From Chlorobaculum parvum NCIB 8327 (GTDB lineage Bacteria; Bacteroidota; Chlorobiia; Chlorobiales; Chlorobiaceae), in assembly GCF_000020505.1 (NCBI RefSeq), contig NC_011027.1, forward strand, positions 914,001 to 978,000: a stretch of 64,000 nucleotides of DNA, read 5' to 3'. Under the pieces are notes generated by a model. The model did no database searches. It saw nothing but the letters and a program-made list of their open reading frames with translations, and was not told the DNA's origin. Positions 9,769 through 21,800 of this stretch are shown here, piece after piece (positions within the stretch are counted from its first letter, which is position 1; the number at the start of each line of letters is the position of its first letter). Position numbers and translations under genes: made by a program.

Positions 9769-11163
9769 ATGATGTTGCCTATAGATGTTACTATTCGTAA
9801 AGCTGCTTCGGATGATTACCAGGGGATTCTCGATGTGATGCGTCCCTGGAATATGCATCATGTTCCTTCCCCGGAAATGCCCGAGATTGACATGAACTGT
9901 TTTTTCGTCGCTGTGCGTGGGAAAGAAATCGTAGGTGCGTCGGGTTACGCGATTCAAAGTGACGGGACAGCAAAAACTACTCTCCTTGGAGTACTTCCTG
10001 CGTTTAATGGCACCGGAATTGGCAAGGAACTGCAACTGGCGCGTATGCGTGAGATTCACACCCTAGGAGTCAGGAGCCTCGTGACGAATGCCGACCGACC
10101 GGAAGTAATTGCCTGGTATCAGCGCAATTTCGGGTATCGTCCCATCGGGTACGTCAAGAAGGTCATGAGTTTTGGTGATCCGGACTTGGACCAGTGGACG
10201 ACTCTACAGACGGATCTGTATGAATTTTTCGACGATCAACCCAGCAGGGAAACTCATCGTCAGGCATACATCGAGGCTAATGATCCGCCTCCATTAGGGC
10301 CATATCAGCCGCTTGTAATCAATGTTTGTCTGACAGGGATGATCCCGCAAAAGGAGTTTACGGCTTACGTTCCTGTTCATCCCGAGGAGATTATCACGCA
10401 AGCCGTCGAGGCCCACGATCTCGGCGCCTCTATTGTTCATTTACACGCTCGAAACCATGATGGAACGCCTACTTCCAACCCTGCCGTATTCGAGCAGATC
10501 ATTTCCGGAATTCGGCGTGAGCGTCCTGACCTCATCTGTTGTGCAACAACGTCAGGGCGTGGGGGGCTCTCATTCGAGGAGCGAGCAGCCGTGCTCCATC
10601 TGGAAGGCAATGCCAAGCCTGACATGGCGAGCCTGACACTGAGCTCACTGAACTTCAATACAGGGCCTAGTGTCAACGGCCCATCGACCATTGAACGCTT
10701 GGCTCAGACCATGAAAGAGCAAGGTATCAAACCGGAGCTTGAAATTTTCGATGCTGGTATGATCAATTTCGCTCGATACCTTGAGCGTCATCGAATTATC
10801 GGTGGCACCAAATACTTCAATATCCTGCTTGGCGGTATCAGTTCGGCGCCAGCGACGATTCACAGTCTCTCTTATCTCGTGCAGAGTCTTCCGGGCAATT
10901 CCATATGGTCGGCAGCAGGACTTGGAGGGTTTCAGTTGCCCATGAATACCATCTCGATGGCTGCAGGCGGTCACGTTCGCGTGGGGCTTGAGGACAACGT
11001 GTATTTTGATGCAGCTCGAACTAGGCTGGCCACCAACGCCGACCTGGTACGGCGTGTCGTACGTGCTGCAAAACTTCTTGAGAGGCCTATCGCTTCTGTT
11101 CAAGAGACGCGACGATTACTTGGTCTGGGTACTACAATTAGCCAACATAAAATGAAGTACTAA
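9769..11163 (+). CDS. GNAT acetyltransferase fused to a beta-keto acid cleavage enzyme (BKACE/DUF849)
   Basis: 464 residues, two domains. Residues 5-150 are a GNAT acyltransferase (VTIRKAASDDYQGILDVM at the start, acetyl-CoA loop GVLPAFNGTGIGKELQ, C-terminal WYQRNFGYRPIGYV). Residues 180-460 are a BKACE TIM barrel: VINVCLTGMIPQ, zinc ligands in IVHLHARNHDG (H224, H226) and GGHVRVGLEDN (E408), plus LEIFDAGMI and a C-terminal RRLLGLG. BKACEs split a beta-keto acid with acetyl-CoA to give acetoacetate and a CoA ester; the real substrate here is unknown. The ATG at 9769 has GGAG 12 bases upstream; the 46-residue extension in the same frame looks non-coding. An ATP-grasp gene follows after 17 bases. 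The fusion and the local base composition suggest transfer. Confidence 0.85.
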   Translation: MMLPIDVTIRKAASDDYQGILDVMRPWNMHHVPSPEMPEIDMNCFFVAVRGKEIVGASGYAIQSDGTAKTTLLGVLPAFNGTGIGKELQLARMREIHTLGVRSLVTNADRPEVIAWYQRNFGYRPIGYVKKVMSFGDPDLDQWTTLQTDLYEFFDDQPSRETHRQAYIEANDPPPLGPYQPLVINVCLTGMIPQKEFTAYVPVHPEEIITQAVEAHDLGASIVHLHARNHDGTPTSNPAVFEQIISGIRRERPDLICCATTSGRGGLSFEERAAVLHLEGNAKPDMASLTLSSLNFNTGPSVNGPSTIERLAQTMKEQGIKPELEIFDAGMINFARYLERHRIIGGTKYFNILLGGISSAPATIHSLSYLVQSLPGNSIWSAAGLGGFQLPMNTISMAAGGHVRVGLEDNVYFDAARTRLATNADLVRRVVRAAKLLERPIASVQETRRLLGLGTTISQHKMKY

Positions 11164-11180
11164 GTAAGATTGGTAAAGCT

Positions 11181-12125
11181 ATGCCTAATAAGAGGATTGT
11201 GATTATAACGAACGCAGGCTCATTTAAAGGTTCTCTAATAGAGTGGATGGCTGGCTGCTGGACTGATGCCGGTTACTCTGTAGAGTTTATTTCTAATCTG
11301 AAGACAAAGGTAGAAGCTGATATTGCTTTTCTTCATGTTGATTTGACTCAAGTCCCATTGACTTATTTGGACTTCTCGAAAAGGTTTCCTGTTGTAATAA
11401 ACAGGAATACCGACAGCATTAGTAAAGAGCTTTTCAGTAATCAGATTGTAGAACAGCCTTTTGGTTATGATGGAAAAGTGATTGTAAAAACGAAAGAAAA
11501 TTTTGGGGGTTTATCAGAGTTATACAGAGGGGATTGTTCAATAATAAGACGTAAAGCTATGGTTATAATCAGGGATATTGCTTTATCAAAATCCCTGAAT
11601 AGCCGCTTTTTAAAATCTTTTTTTTGGAAAAACGTACGAATTCTCGATCCTAATAATTATCCGATTTTCGATTCAATAAAAGATGTTCCTCCGGGGGTAT
11701 GGAAAAATCCCCGCTTGATCGTAGAAAAGTTTTTACCTGAACAGGATGCAGATGGGAGGTATGTCTTGCGGCACTGGTATTTTTTCGGTGATAAGGAGTT
11801 CAATAGAACACTATCATCTTTTAATCCAATACCAAAATGGAGCAACCTGAATGAGGAAGAGAAAAAACGGTCTCGAGAAGAATGGTGGAACATAGAAATT
11901 GTAAGTAACGCAAATGTTCCTCAAGAGGTCCGTGCTGTTCGTGAAAAACTCGGTATGGATTTTGGCAGAATAGACTGGGCTTTAAATGATGGCAAGCCAA
12001 TAGTATTCGATGCAAACAAGACGCCGGGCGGGATTGGGGTAAGATCATTTGATTCAGATTTAGACCGTAAACGCCACTCTCTTATCTGCGAGTTCTCTGA
12101 GGGTGTTGAATATTTTAAGGTATAG
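11181..12125 (+). CDS. ATP-grasp-like enzyme, unknown substrate
   Basis: 314 residues. The C-terminal half has the marks of an ATP-grasp carboxylate ligase: a lysine strand in KVIVKTKENFGG (near 100), a hinge-like RLIVEKFLPE, RHWYFFGDKEFNRTL, and DFGRIDWALNDGKPIVFDANKTPGG near the end, where the Asp and Asn would hold magnesium. The N-terminal third is an alpha/beta domain with IVIITNAGSFKGSL. The family normally joins a carboxylate to an amine or thiol. It follows the GNAT-BKACE gene by 17 bases, so the two are very likely one operon. The codons are markedly AT-rich (many AAA, ATA, TTT), unlike core genes here. The product and substrate cannot be read from the sequence. Confidence 0.7.
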   Translation: MPNKRIVIITNAGSFKGSLIEWMAGCWTDAGYSVEFISNLKTKVEADIAFLHVDLTQVPLTYLDFSKRFPVVINRNTDSISKELFSNQIVEQPFGYDGKVIVKTKENFGGLSELYRGDCSIIRRKAMVIIRDIALSKSLNSRFLKSFFWKNVRILDPNNYPIFDSIKDVPPGVWKNPRLIVEKFLPEQDADGRYVLRHWYFFGDKEFNRTLSSFNPIPKWSNLNEEEKKRSREEWWNIEIVSNANVPQEVRAVREKLGMDFGRIDWALNDGKPIVFDANKTPGGIGVRSFDSDLDRKRHSLICEFSEGVEYFKV

Positions 12126-12155
12126 TAGTTGTGTATTACCTGTATTGCGGGTGTT

Positions 12156-12236
12156 TTATGGCAGCCTCTCGCACTGCTTCCTGGCGGAGAGGCCTGCGTA
12201 GATTTGGGTGATCGAGAGCGAACCCCAACATTCGTA
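12156..12236 (-). pseudogene. C-terminal remnant of a tyrosine recombinase (integrase)
   Basis: On the minus strand one frame reads ...SLSITQIYAGLSARKQ and then stops at 12156-12158. This matches the C-terminal signature of phage-type integrases (GHSSI-TTQIYA-L-x-K, containing the active-site Tyr). The LGH part is displaced into the neighbouring frame (ATGTTGGGG), so the remnant is frameshifted, and nothing longer is left upstream. It marks the right border of the AT-rich GNAT-BKACE/ATP-grasp island. Identification rests on about 16 residues. Confidence 0.5.
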
Positions 12237-12440
12237 AATGAAATCGCCTGACCAGTCGATCAAGCCGATCCGGCGCGGTCAGTTTCGTAGGGTTTCGTCC
12301 TTGGGGGCTTCGGGAATTTCCGTACTTTTTCCTGATAAACGCACAAACATTTCACCAGGATCGCGATGTCATAGGGCTTCAGTGGGCTGCTTCTGGCATC
12401 TATCATCGCCTCTCCCACACATTCATCCTAACCCAAAATC

Positions 12441-13767
12441 ATGCAATCACTTGAAACCCTTCTCTTGCAAGTCGCCGATGTTGTCTGGGGCATTCCGCTG
12501 CTGGTGGCGTTGTTCGGGACGCATCTGTTTCTGACGTTCAGGCTCGGCATTATCCAGAAGCATCTGCCGGAGGCGATTCGGATCTCTTTTACCCGGACGA
12601 GCGAAGGGGAGGGGGAGATCAGCCATTTCGGGGCATTGGTGACTTCGCTGGCGGCGACGATTGGCACGGGCAACATCGTCGGCGTTTCGACCGCCGTGGC
12701 GCTTGGCGGGCCGGGGGCGGTGCTGTGGATGTGGCTGACCGGCGTGTTCGGCATCGCGACCAAGTATGGCGAGGCGCTACTGTCGGTGAAGTACCGCGTG
12801 ATCGGCGAGGATGGCTCGGTGGCTGGCGGGCCGATGTATGTGCTCGAAAAGGGGCTGAATATGAAGTGGCTCGGCGTGCTGTTCGCGGTGTTCACCGTCG
12901 TGGCGTCGTTCGGGATCGGCAACATGGTGCAGTCCAACTCGATTGCGTCGCTGCTTGAGGCGAAGTACCAGGTGTCGCCGTGGCTGACCGGCGTGGTGCT
13001 GACCGTGTTCACCGGTGTGGTGATTATCGGCGGTATCAAGTCCATCGCCCGCGTATGCGAGTACCTCGTGCCGTTTATGGCCGCGCTCTACCTGCTTGGC
13101 TGCATCGTGTTGCTGGTGATGGGCCACCACTCGATTGGCGAGACGCTCGGCGTGATCTTTAGCTCGGCGTTTTCGGGACAGGCGGCGTTTGGCGGATTCG
13201 CGGGCGTCGGCGCGCGCGAGGCGGTGCGGTACGGCATTTCGCGCGGGTTGTTCTCCAACGAGTCTGGTCTTGGCAGTGCGCCTATCGTAGCGGCGGCGGC
13301 GCAGACCACCAATCCTGTTCGTCAGGCGCTGATCTCCTCGACCGGCACCTTCTGGGATACGGTGGTGGTGTGCGCCGTGACCGGCATCGTCATCGTCAAT
13401 TCGGGAGCGTGGACGACCGGCCTGAAGGGTGCGGAACTGACCAACGCGGCCTTCGCGGACATGGGGGCTGTCGGACCGCTGGTGCTCTCGTTCGGCCTGC
13501 TGACCTTCGTGTTTTCGTACCATCCTCGGCTGGTCGTACTACGGCGAGAAAGCGCTCGAATATCTTGCGGGCAAGCGTGCGATCAAGCCCTATCGCTGGG
13601 CCTGGGTCGCGGCGGTGATGATCGGCTCGGTTGCTTCGCTGCAAGCGGTCTGGACCTTCGCCGATATCGCCAATGGCCTCATGGCGGTGCCGAACCTCGT
13701 TTCGCTACTGTTGCTGAGCCCGGTGATCGCCAGCGAAACGAAAGCATACTTCGCGCGGCGGGAGTGA
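12441..13767 (+). pseudogene. AgcS-type sodium:alanine/glycine symporter, one-base frameshift
   Basis: A sodium-coupled amino-acid carrier of the AGCS family: GTGNIVGVSTAVALGGPGAV, GGPMYVLEKGL, GVGAREAVRYGISRGLFSNE and GSAPIVAAAAQT are all in place. At position 13518 one extra T (in GTTTTCGTACCATCC) breaks the frame. Without it, LTFVFS runs straight into TILGWSYYGEKALEYLAGKR and ends at the TGA at 13765, giving a normal 441-residue protein. As written, translation continues out of frame to 13847 (468 residues) and loses the last two helices. Either a genuine inactivating mutation or a base-calling error; the rest of the gene shows no decay, which suggests a recent event or an error. Confidence 0.85.
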
Positions 13768-13856
13768 AAGAGGGAGACCCGGAGGCAACGGAACGGCAAG
13801 CGTACAAGTGCATGGCTTTGCGTTCGGACAAAGAGGCAAAGAGGTGATTCGGGGGA

Positions 13857-13887
13857 GGGCAGCTGCGAGGGCTGCCCCTACTTTTTT
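13857..13887 (+). terminator. hairpin with T-run after the AgcS gene (also repeat copy 3)
   Basis: GGGCAGC at 13857-13863 pairs with GCTGCCC at 13871-13877, followed by CTAC and six T. It shares the CCCCTAC end with the dispersed repeats elsewhere in this window, so it may be a repeat copy serving as a terminator. Confidence 0.6.
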
Positions 13888-13959
13888 CTGGAAGGTTTGA
13901 AAAAAAATTCTATTTTGGCTCACCTTCCATCAACACCATCAAGATAAGGACAGTCAACT

Positions 13960-14493
13960 ATGAATTTTAACCCGTGGCACCACGTCGAAATCGGTGAAGA
14001 GTGTCCGAATGTCGTTAATGCGATCATCGAAATTGCCAAAGACAGCAAAACCAAGTACGAGCTGGACAAAAAGACCGGCATGCTGAAGCTCGACCGCGTG
14101 TTGTTCTCCTCCGTTCTTTATCCCGAAAATTATGGCTTTATCCCCAAAACCCTCGGTGAAGACCATGATCCGCTCGACATCGTCGTTGTTTCGCAGTGCT
14201 CCATTGTGCCGATGTGCATGGTGAAGGCCAGAGTGATCGGCGTGATGCGCATGATCGACCATGGCGAGGGCGACGACAAGATCATCGCGGTGGCTGAAGA
14301 CGATATGAGCGTCAGCGGCATCAACGATATTGGTGATCTCGGCAAGCACTTCAAGATGGAGCTTCAGCACTTCTTCGAAGAGTACAAGGCGCTCGAAAAC
14401 AAAACTGTTCTGGTCGAGAATTTCCAGGACGCTGCAACCGCAAAGCGGATTCTGCTCGAATCGATCGATAGATACAGCAAGACCTTCGTCTGA
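13960..14493 (+). CDS. ppa: soluble inorganic pyrophosphatase
   Basis: 177 residues, the normal size of the bacterial family I enzyme. Hydrolyses pyrophosphate to drive biosynthetic reactions in the cytoplasm. Family features: [28 protein letters not shown], and the metal-binding signature DHDPLDIVV, followed by [14 protein letters not shown]. The start has an AAGGA site 9 bases upstream. It forms its own unit, with a repeat-terminator before it and a strong terminator after it. Confidence 0.96.
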   Translation: MNFNPWHHVEIGEECPNVVNAIIEIAKDSKTKYELDKKTGMLKLDRVLFSSVLYPENYGFIPKTLGEDHDPLDIVVVSQCSIVPMCMVKARVIGVMRMIDHGEGDDKIIAVAEDDMSVSGINDIGDLGKHFKMELQHFFEEYKALENKTVLVENFQDAATAKRILLESIDRYSKTFV

Positions 14494-14525
14494 GGGGCCT
14501 CGCATCGCGATTGTCCATTTTTCAG

Positions 14526-14560
14526 GGCGGCATAAAACCTGTGTTTTATGCCGCCTTTTT
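14526..14560 (+). terminator. rho-independent terminator after ppa
   Basis: Perfect 13-base-pair stem: GGCGGCATAAAAC (14526-14538) pairs with GTTTTATGCCGCC (14543-14555), with a CTGT loop and five T after it. Confidence 0.95.
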
Positions 14561-15018
14561 GATTGCATCATCCGATATTGAGACTCGATCAGTTGTTCGT
14601 TGTTGCTTTGTACTCAGAGGCTTGCTGCTTTATTTGGTGACTTGGTAAAATAAAGTATATGGCAGCTTGTATAATGTTGATAAGTTCATATAGGTCTCCT
14701 GAGCATGCGAGGTGGCTATGGTGCCAAAAAGCGAGATTTTATCTGGATGTATCCCTTTTTGACGTTTTAAATCATTTATATAAAAAGTTTTACGGGTTTT
14801 TATACGGAAATGTCGATTTTTGCGTTAATGGTGTAATCCGTCCGCAAAAGTTTATAAGATTTGTCTTTAGGATGTTGTGGACGGAATGTTGATAACTTGT
14901 TGATTGCTGTGGAGATTTCGTGTCTGTGGTGCTTTCGCGTGGCATCCTCAAGAGAAAAGTGATATATTTGCGGTTCATTTTTTGATCAACAGTTTTTTAC
15001 GGAAAAGACCAGATTCTC
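14561..15018. other. AT-rich 458-base gap upstream of kdsC
   Basis: No gene is supported. A 77-codon frame at 14659-14892 has no ribosome site and odd composition. The stretch has TGTTGATAA at 14675 and 14887 and TGTTGATTG at 14898, one base off a DnaA-box consensus, and several T-rich runs, but there is no dnaA or other origin gene nearby. It probably holds the kdsC promoter; I cannot place it. Confidence 0.4.
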
Positions 15019-15537
15019 ATGATAGAACTCTCCCCGCAGGAACTGAAGTCGAGGGCTTCACGCATCAGACTTGTCCTTTCGGACAATGACGGGGTTTTTA
15101 CCGATAACGGCGTGTATTACTCGGAGAGAGGCGAGGAGTTCAAGCGCTTTTCCATTCGTGACGGCATGGGTGTCGAGCGCCTTCGTGCTCATGGCATTGA
15201 AACCGGCATTATGACGGGCGAGGTCTCTCCAAGTCTGGTCAAACGGGCCGAGAAGCTTCATATCACGAGCCTTTATCTTGGCGTCAAGGACAAATTGGCC
15301 CGACTGGAGGACGTGCTTCGTGATACCGGCCTTGACGTTTCCGAAATTGCCTATATCGGCGATGATGTCAACGATCTCGGTATCATGAACGCTATCGCAC
15401 CATTTGGCCTGGTGGCCTGCCCCGGTGACGGGATGCATCTGGTGGAGCCGAGCGTTCACTATCGATGCACCGTTTTCGGCGGGCGTGGCGCGTTCCGGGA
15501 GTATGCCGAATTACTCATTTCCCTGCGAGCTTCATAA
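15019..15537 (+). CDS. kdsC: KdsC-type HAD phosphatase
   Basis: 172 residues, cytoplasmic. Member of the HAD subfamily that removes phosphate from KDO-8-phosphate, or from related nonulosonate phosphates. Nucleophile motif SDNDGVFTDNGVYY (D22 and D24), a thiol/loop region with FSIRDGMGVERLRAHGIETGI, second motif MTGEVS, a lysine in LGVKDKLARLEDVL, and the metal motif AYIGDDVNDLGIM. It lacks a cap domain and is the usual KdsC length. The next gene is NeuB-like, 90 bases away on the same strand, so a substrate in nonulosonic acid synthesis is also possible. Confidence 0.85.
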   Translation: MIELSPQELKSRASRIRLVLSDNDGVFTDNGVYYSERGEEFKRFSIRDGMGVERLRAHGIETGIMTGEVSPSLVKRAEKLHITSLYLGVKDKLARLEDVLRDTGLDVSEIAYIGDDVNDLGIMNAIAPFGLVACPGDGMHLVEPSVHYRCTVFGGRGAFREYAELLISLRAS

Positions 15538-15627
15538 TCGCACGTTCGTTCCAGAGAACTCATCATTCTTTATTATAAATCCGAGGGCGTGCAGTGCGCG
15601 CTTTCCACTATCTGATCGGTGTTATTT

Positions 15628-16497
<870 letters not shown>

Positions 16498-16518
16498 GCT
16501 TCCTTTCTTTTTTACTAC

Positions 16519-16550
16519 CAAGTGCCCGTGTTTCGGGCACTTGCGTTATT
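16519..16550 (+). terminator. hairpin after the NeuB-like gene
   Basis: CAAGTGCCCG (16519-16528) pairs with CGGGCACTTG (16534-16543), loop TGTTT, followed by a weak T-rich tail. Terminator-like. Confidence 0.75.
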
Positions 16551-16642
16551 TGCTCCTCACCCTTAAATTTACCCCGAAAATTCTCCCATTCGCCATCGTT
16601 CCAGGTCTTGGCCTGCAGGCGAAATCCGATTAATTCCAAACG

Positions 16643-18538
<1,896 letters not shown>

Positions 18539-18566
18539 TCGTTCCGCGTCTATTGTAAGTCCTTTG

Positions 18567-18600
18567 TCAGCCTGCTGCGACGTCCGCGGTAGGCTGATTT
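18567..18600 (+). terminator. hairpin after htpG
   Basis: TCAGCCT (18567-18573) pairs with AGGCTGA (18591-18597) with further GC pairing inside, followed by TTTG. Imperfect terminator. Confidence 0.6.
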
Positions 18601-18625
18601 GTAATTCACTAACGCCACGCTATCC

Positions 18626-19501
18626 GTGAATACACTCAACGAACAGCAAACGCGGCTGATTCTCGGCTTTCAGAAAAACGAGATCACCGAGCACCATATC
18701 TACAAGAACCTCGCCAAGCGCATCGAAGGGGTGAAGAACCGCCGGATTTTTGCGCAGATTTCCGATGATGAGCTTCGCCACTACAATATCTGGAAAAAGT
18801 ACACCCAGCAGGATGTGGCGCCGAGCAAGTTCAAAATCTGGTTCTACTCGCTGATCAGCTTGCTGTTCGGCTTCACGTTTGCCGTCAAGCTGATGGAGGG
18901 TGGGGAAAAGGCTGCACAGCACGCCTATGAAAAAATGTCCGATCTTGGCGATGAGATCAGCAACGTCATCAAGGACGAGGAGGAGCACGAACAGGCGCTG
19001 CTTACGCTGCTCGATGAGGAGCGGCTCCAGTACACGGGCTCGATCGTGCTTGGCCTGAACGACGCCCTTGTGGAGCTGACCGGCGCGTTGGCAGGCCTGA
19101 CCTTCGCCTTGCAGGATACCAGCCTGGTGGCCTTGACAGGGCTGATCACCGGTTTTGCAGCCGCGCTTTCGATGGCTTCGTCGGAGTACCTCTCCACGAA
19201 GGCCGAACCCGGCGCGAAGAATCCGGTCAAGGCCTCAATTTATACCGGCGTGGCCTACATTCTGGCCGTGGCCGTACTGATCATTCCCTATTTCGTGCTG
19301 TCGAATATTTACCTTAGCCTCGCCTTTGCATTTGCGGGTGCTTTGCTCATCGTGGCGCTGTTCAACTTCTACGTTTCGGTTGCCAAAGGGGTGCCGTTCA
19401 GGAGCCGTTTTCTTGAAATGGCCGGGCTGATCGTGGTGGTTTCGGGTATCAGCTTTTTGGCTGGCTTGGCTATGCGGTTCTTTTTCGGGATCGAGGTATA
19501 G
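18626..19501 (+). CDS. rubrerythrin-like/VIT1-type iron (manganese) transporter
   Basis: 291 residues from a GTG start. Residues 1-140 are a ferritin-like helical domain with EXXH-type diiron ligands ([31 protein letters not shown]). Residues 145-290 are a CCC1/VIT1 domain with five membrane helices and the motifs [20 protein letters not shown] and [12 protein letters not shown]. This domain pairing is known from MbfA-like membrane ferritins that sense or store iron and export it. It stands alone on its strand, convergent with the following kinase gene. Role in iron or oxidative stress is inferred from the family. Confidence 0.88.
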   Translation: MNTLNEQQTRLILGFQKNEITEHHIYKNLAKRIEGVKNRRIFAQISDDELRHYNIWKKYTQQDVAPSKFKIWFYSLISLLFGFTFAVKLMEGGEKAAQHAYEKMSDLGDEISNVIKDEEEHEQALLTLLDEERLQYTGSIVLGLNDALVELTGALAGLTFALQDTSLVALTGLITGFAAALSMASSEYLSTKAEPGAKNPVKASIYTGVAYILAVAVLIIPYFVLSNIYLSLAFAFAGALLIVALFNFYVSVAKGVPFRSRFLEMAGLIVVVSGISFLAGLAMRFFFGIEV

Positions 19502-19516
19502 ATTGTTTTGTTCCCG

Positions 19517-21064
19517 TCAGCGTTCGAGTCTTTCAAGGATGGATTCGATGGCAAGATCGCCCTCTGTGTCGATATCGATGCAGAGGGCTTTTTCGTTGTT
19601 GTCGAACGGCTCGATCTTGCGCATCTGCGCTTCGAGCACGGCCAGATCGGCTTCGGATGGATCGTCGCCTGAAGCATGGCGCTCCCGCACTCGCCGACGC
19701 AGCTCATCCGGCGATGCGTGAAAGTGGAGGATGCGGCATTGGCAGCCCATCGATTCAGCAAGTTCCAGGAATGGCTTGCGGAAATCTCTGGTGGGGAAGG
19801 TCGCGTCCGCGATGACCGGATAGCCTCCCTCCAGCGCTGCTTTCGCCGCTTCGAGCATTGCCGAGTATGTTTTCTCCGTGGCGTCGGGCGTGTAGATGTC
19901 GAGCCCCTGTTCGGCGCTTTTTTCGAGGCTGCCGATGCCAAACAGGCGTTTGCGTTCGACGTCGGAGCGGATGTGGATGAAGCCCCCCGCTTCGGCGAGC
20001 CTGGCCGAAATCGTCGATTTACCGCTGCCGGAGACGCCGTGCGTGAGCACGAGCAGCGGTTCGGGGCGCTCGGTGTAGCCGAGGGCGAGGTGCAGGTAGG
20101 AGTGGTGCTCGTCGAGCGTCTCCTGTTTTTCGGCCTCGTTCGTTTCCTGCGCCAGTCGGATCGAGGTGACCTTGGCGCGCACCATCGCGCGGTAAGTGCA
20201 ATAAAAGTTGAGCACTCTTAATCCGTCGTAATCTCCGTTTTTCGACAGCCAGCCGTTGAGCAGCCGCCAGGCCAGCTCCTTATGACCAGCGTGCTGTAAA
20301 TCCATGAAGAGAAACGCCAGATCGTTGATGATGTCGATCTTGCTGAGCTGCGGGCTGAACTCGATGCAGTCGAAGATCATGACACGCTCGTTGCGGATCA
20401 GCATGTTGCCCGTGTGCATGTCGCCGTGGCACTCCCGCACCATGCCGCCCTCCTTGCGTTTCCTCAGCACTTCGTTCAGTCGTCCATGCTCCTCAAGCGT
20501 CCATTGGCGCAGTCGTTCGATTGCGTCCCGTTCATCGTCCGAACGGGCCACCTCACCGGTGAGGTGAAGGTTGGCGAGCATCGGCTTGATCACCTCTTCG
20601 GGCCTGCCGAAAGGGGAGTCGGGATCGGCTTGCGGGATCGAAGCGTGAAATTCGGCAATGACGCAGGCTGCATCGTCGATATGCTGCGGAGTCAGCTCGT
20701 CATTCCGAAGCAGCCGGTCGAGTTCCAGGCTTCGGTCGAACTGCACCATGCGGACGACGTAATCGATCGGCTTGCCGTTGCCGCCGATGCGAATCCGGCC
20801 ACCCTCATCGGTCAATGGCAGCACTTCGAGATAGAGGTCGGGGCAGAGGTGGCGGTTCAGGCGAAGCTCTTCATGGCAGAAGTGGCGGCGGAGTTCGAGC
20901 GTCGAGAAGTCGAGGAAGCCCAGATCGACCGGTTTTTTGAGCTTGTAGGCGTACTCACCGGTCAGGAAAACCCATGAAATGTGGGTTTCCACTAGCTCGA
21001 TCTCAGGTGTGGTCGGGTGAGGATAGGCTTGTGGATTCAGCAATGCCTGGGCTACCTTGTTCAT
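19517..21064 (-). CDS. two-domain kinase: APH-like plus P-loop ATPase
   Basis: 515 residues. Residues 1-330 are an aminoglycoside-phosphotransferase-like kinase (COG2187 type) with ECHGDMHTGNML as the catalytic loop and MIFDCIEFS as the metal site. Residues 340-515 are a P-loop domain of the COG0645 type with LTHGVSGSGKSTISARLAE (Walker A), SDVERKRLFG and an ATFP...R segment. The fused protein is widespread, with no established substrate. The first residues (PQAYPHPTTPEIELVETHISWVFLTGEYAYK) are the typical start of the family. It converges on the VIT gene and is divergent from the UspA gene. Confidence 0.85.
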   Translation of the reverse strand: MNKVAQALLNPQAYPHPTTPEIELVETHISWVFLTGEYAYKLKKPVDLGFLDFSTLELRRHFCHEELRLNRHLCPDLYLEVLPLTDEGGRIRIGGNGKPIDYVVRMVQFDRSLELDRLLRNDELTPQHIDDAACVIAEFHASIPQADPDSPFGRPEEVIKPMLANLHLTGEVARSDDERDAIERLRQWTLEEHGRLNEVLRKRKEGGMVRECHGDMHTGNMLIRNERVMIFDCIEFSPQLSKIDIINDLAFLFMDLQHAGHKELAWRLLNGWLSKNGDYDGLRVLNFYCTYRAMVRAKVTSIRLAQETNEAEKQETLDEHHSYLHLALGYTERPEPLLVLTHGVSGSGKSTISARLAEAGGFIHIRSDVERKRLFGIGSLEKSAEQGLDIYTPDATEKTYSAMLEAAKAALEGGYPVIADATFPTRDFRKPFLELAESMGCQCRILHFHASPDELRRRVRERHASGDDPSEADLAVLEAQMRKIEPFDNNEKALCIDIDTEGDLAIESILERLER

Positions 21065-21287
21065 GCTTTCACGTCGGTTTCTGCAAAGCGTTTCGAGCCG
21101 AAGATGGTGCTTTCTGAAAGCTAAGGCAAAAAATCCGGGATTGCCATGCTGGATTTTTTATACGTATGCCTGTATGTGCATTTGATCATGCAGGTAAGTT
21201 CGGTGTTTCTCAAAAAAAATGTAAATTCAAGGTTTCATTGCCAGCCTTCATTGATCGCCCAACTATCAGTAAACTAAAGCGTAATTG

Positions 21288-21722
21288 ATGATACAGCTTT
21301 CCAGAATTCTGTGCCCCACCGATTATTCCAACGCCTCCGCCAAAGCTGTGCGATATGCCGTGGAGCTGGCAAAACGCGTCGATGCCCACGTCAGGTTTCT
21401 GCATATCCGTGAAAAAGATGGCTACGCGTCCGGCACCACTGCTGATGAAGCCTCGATGCCCGAACGTTTTTCGCAGATGCTCATGTCGGAAATCAAAAAC
21501 GGCTTGCAGGCCGATGTGAAGGAGGCCGGTGGTGAGCCGAAAGAGGTGATCATCAGCCAGGCAGAGCAGTGGGGTGCCGATCTTATCGTGATGGGCTCGC
21601 ATGGCAGGAGTGGCCTCATGCGCCTGATGATGGGCAGCGTTGCCGAGGCGGTGTACCGTTCGGCTTCGATTCCGGTTCTGCTTATCAAGCAGGATGCCAT
21701 CGACAAAACTGCTACTGAATAA
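21288..21722 (+). CDS. universal stress protein (UspA family)
   Basis: 144 residues from ATG 21288. Single Usp domain with an N-terminal ILCPTDYSNASAKAVRYAVELAK, and the nucleotide-binding motif GSHGRSGLMRLMMGSVAEAVYR followed by PVLLI. These residues fit the ATP-binding subgroup. The fumarase gene begins 78 bases downstream on the same strand, so shared transcription is possible. A second, different UspA gene lies at 50729. Confidence 0.92.
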   Translation: MIQLSRILCPTDYSNASAKAVRYAVELAKRVDAHVRFLHIREKDGYASGTTADEASMPERFSQMLMSEIKNGLQADVKEAGGEPKEVIISQAEQWGADLIVMGSHGRSGLMRLMMGSVAEAVYRSASIPVLLIKQDAIDKTATE

Positions 21723-21800
21723 GCGATTTATCAGCGGGGTTTCTCTGGACGCGATCCGGGCGGCCTCAACTACTATTGTTCACTTTCAAGCTTCCCGATT

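Noticed and set aside
14659-14906. TGTTGATAA-like DnaA boxes and AT-rich stretch, possible replication origin
   Set aside because: Only two or three imperfect boxes, no dnaA, dnaN or gyrB nearby; GC-poor intergenic sequence explains it.
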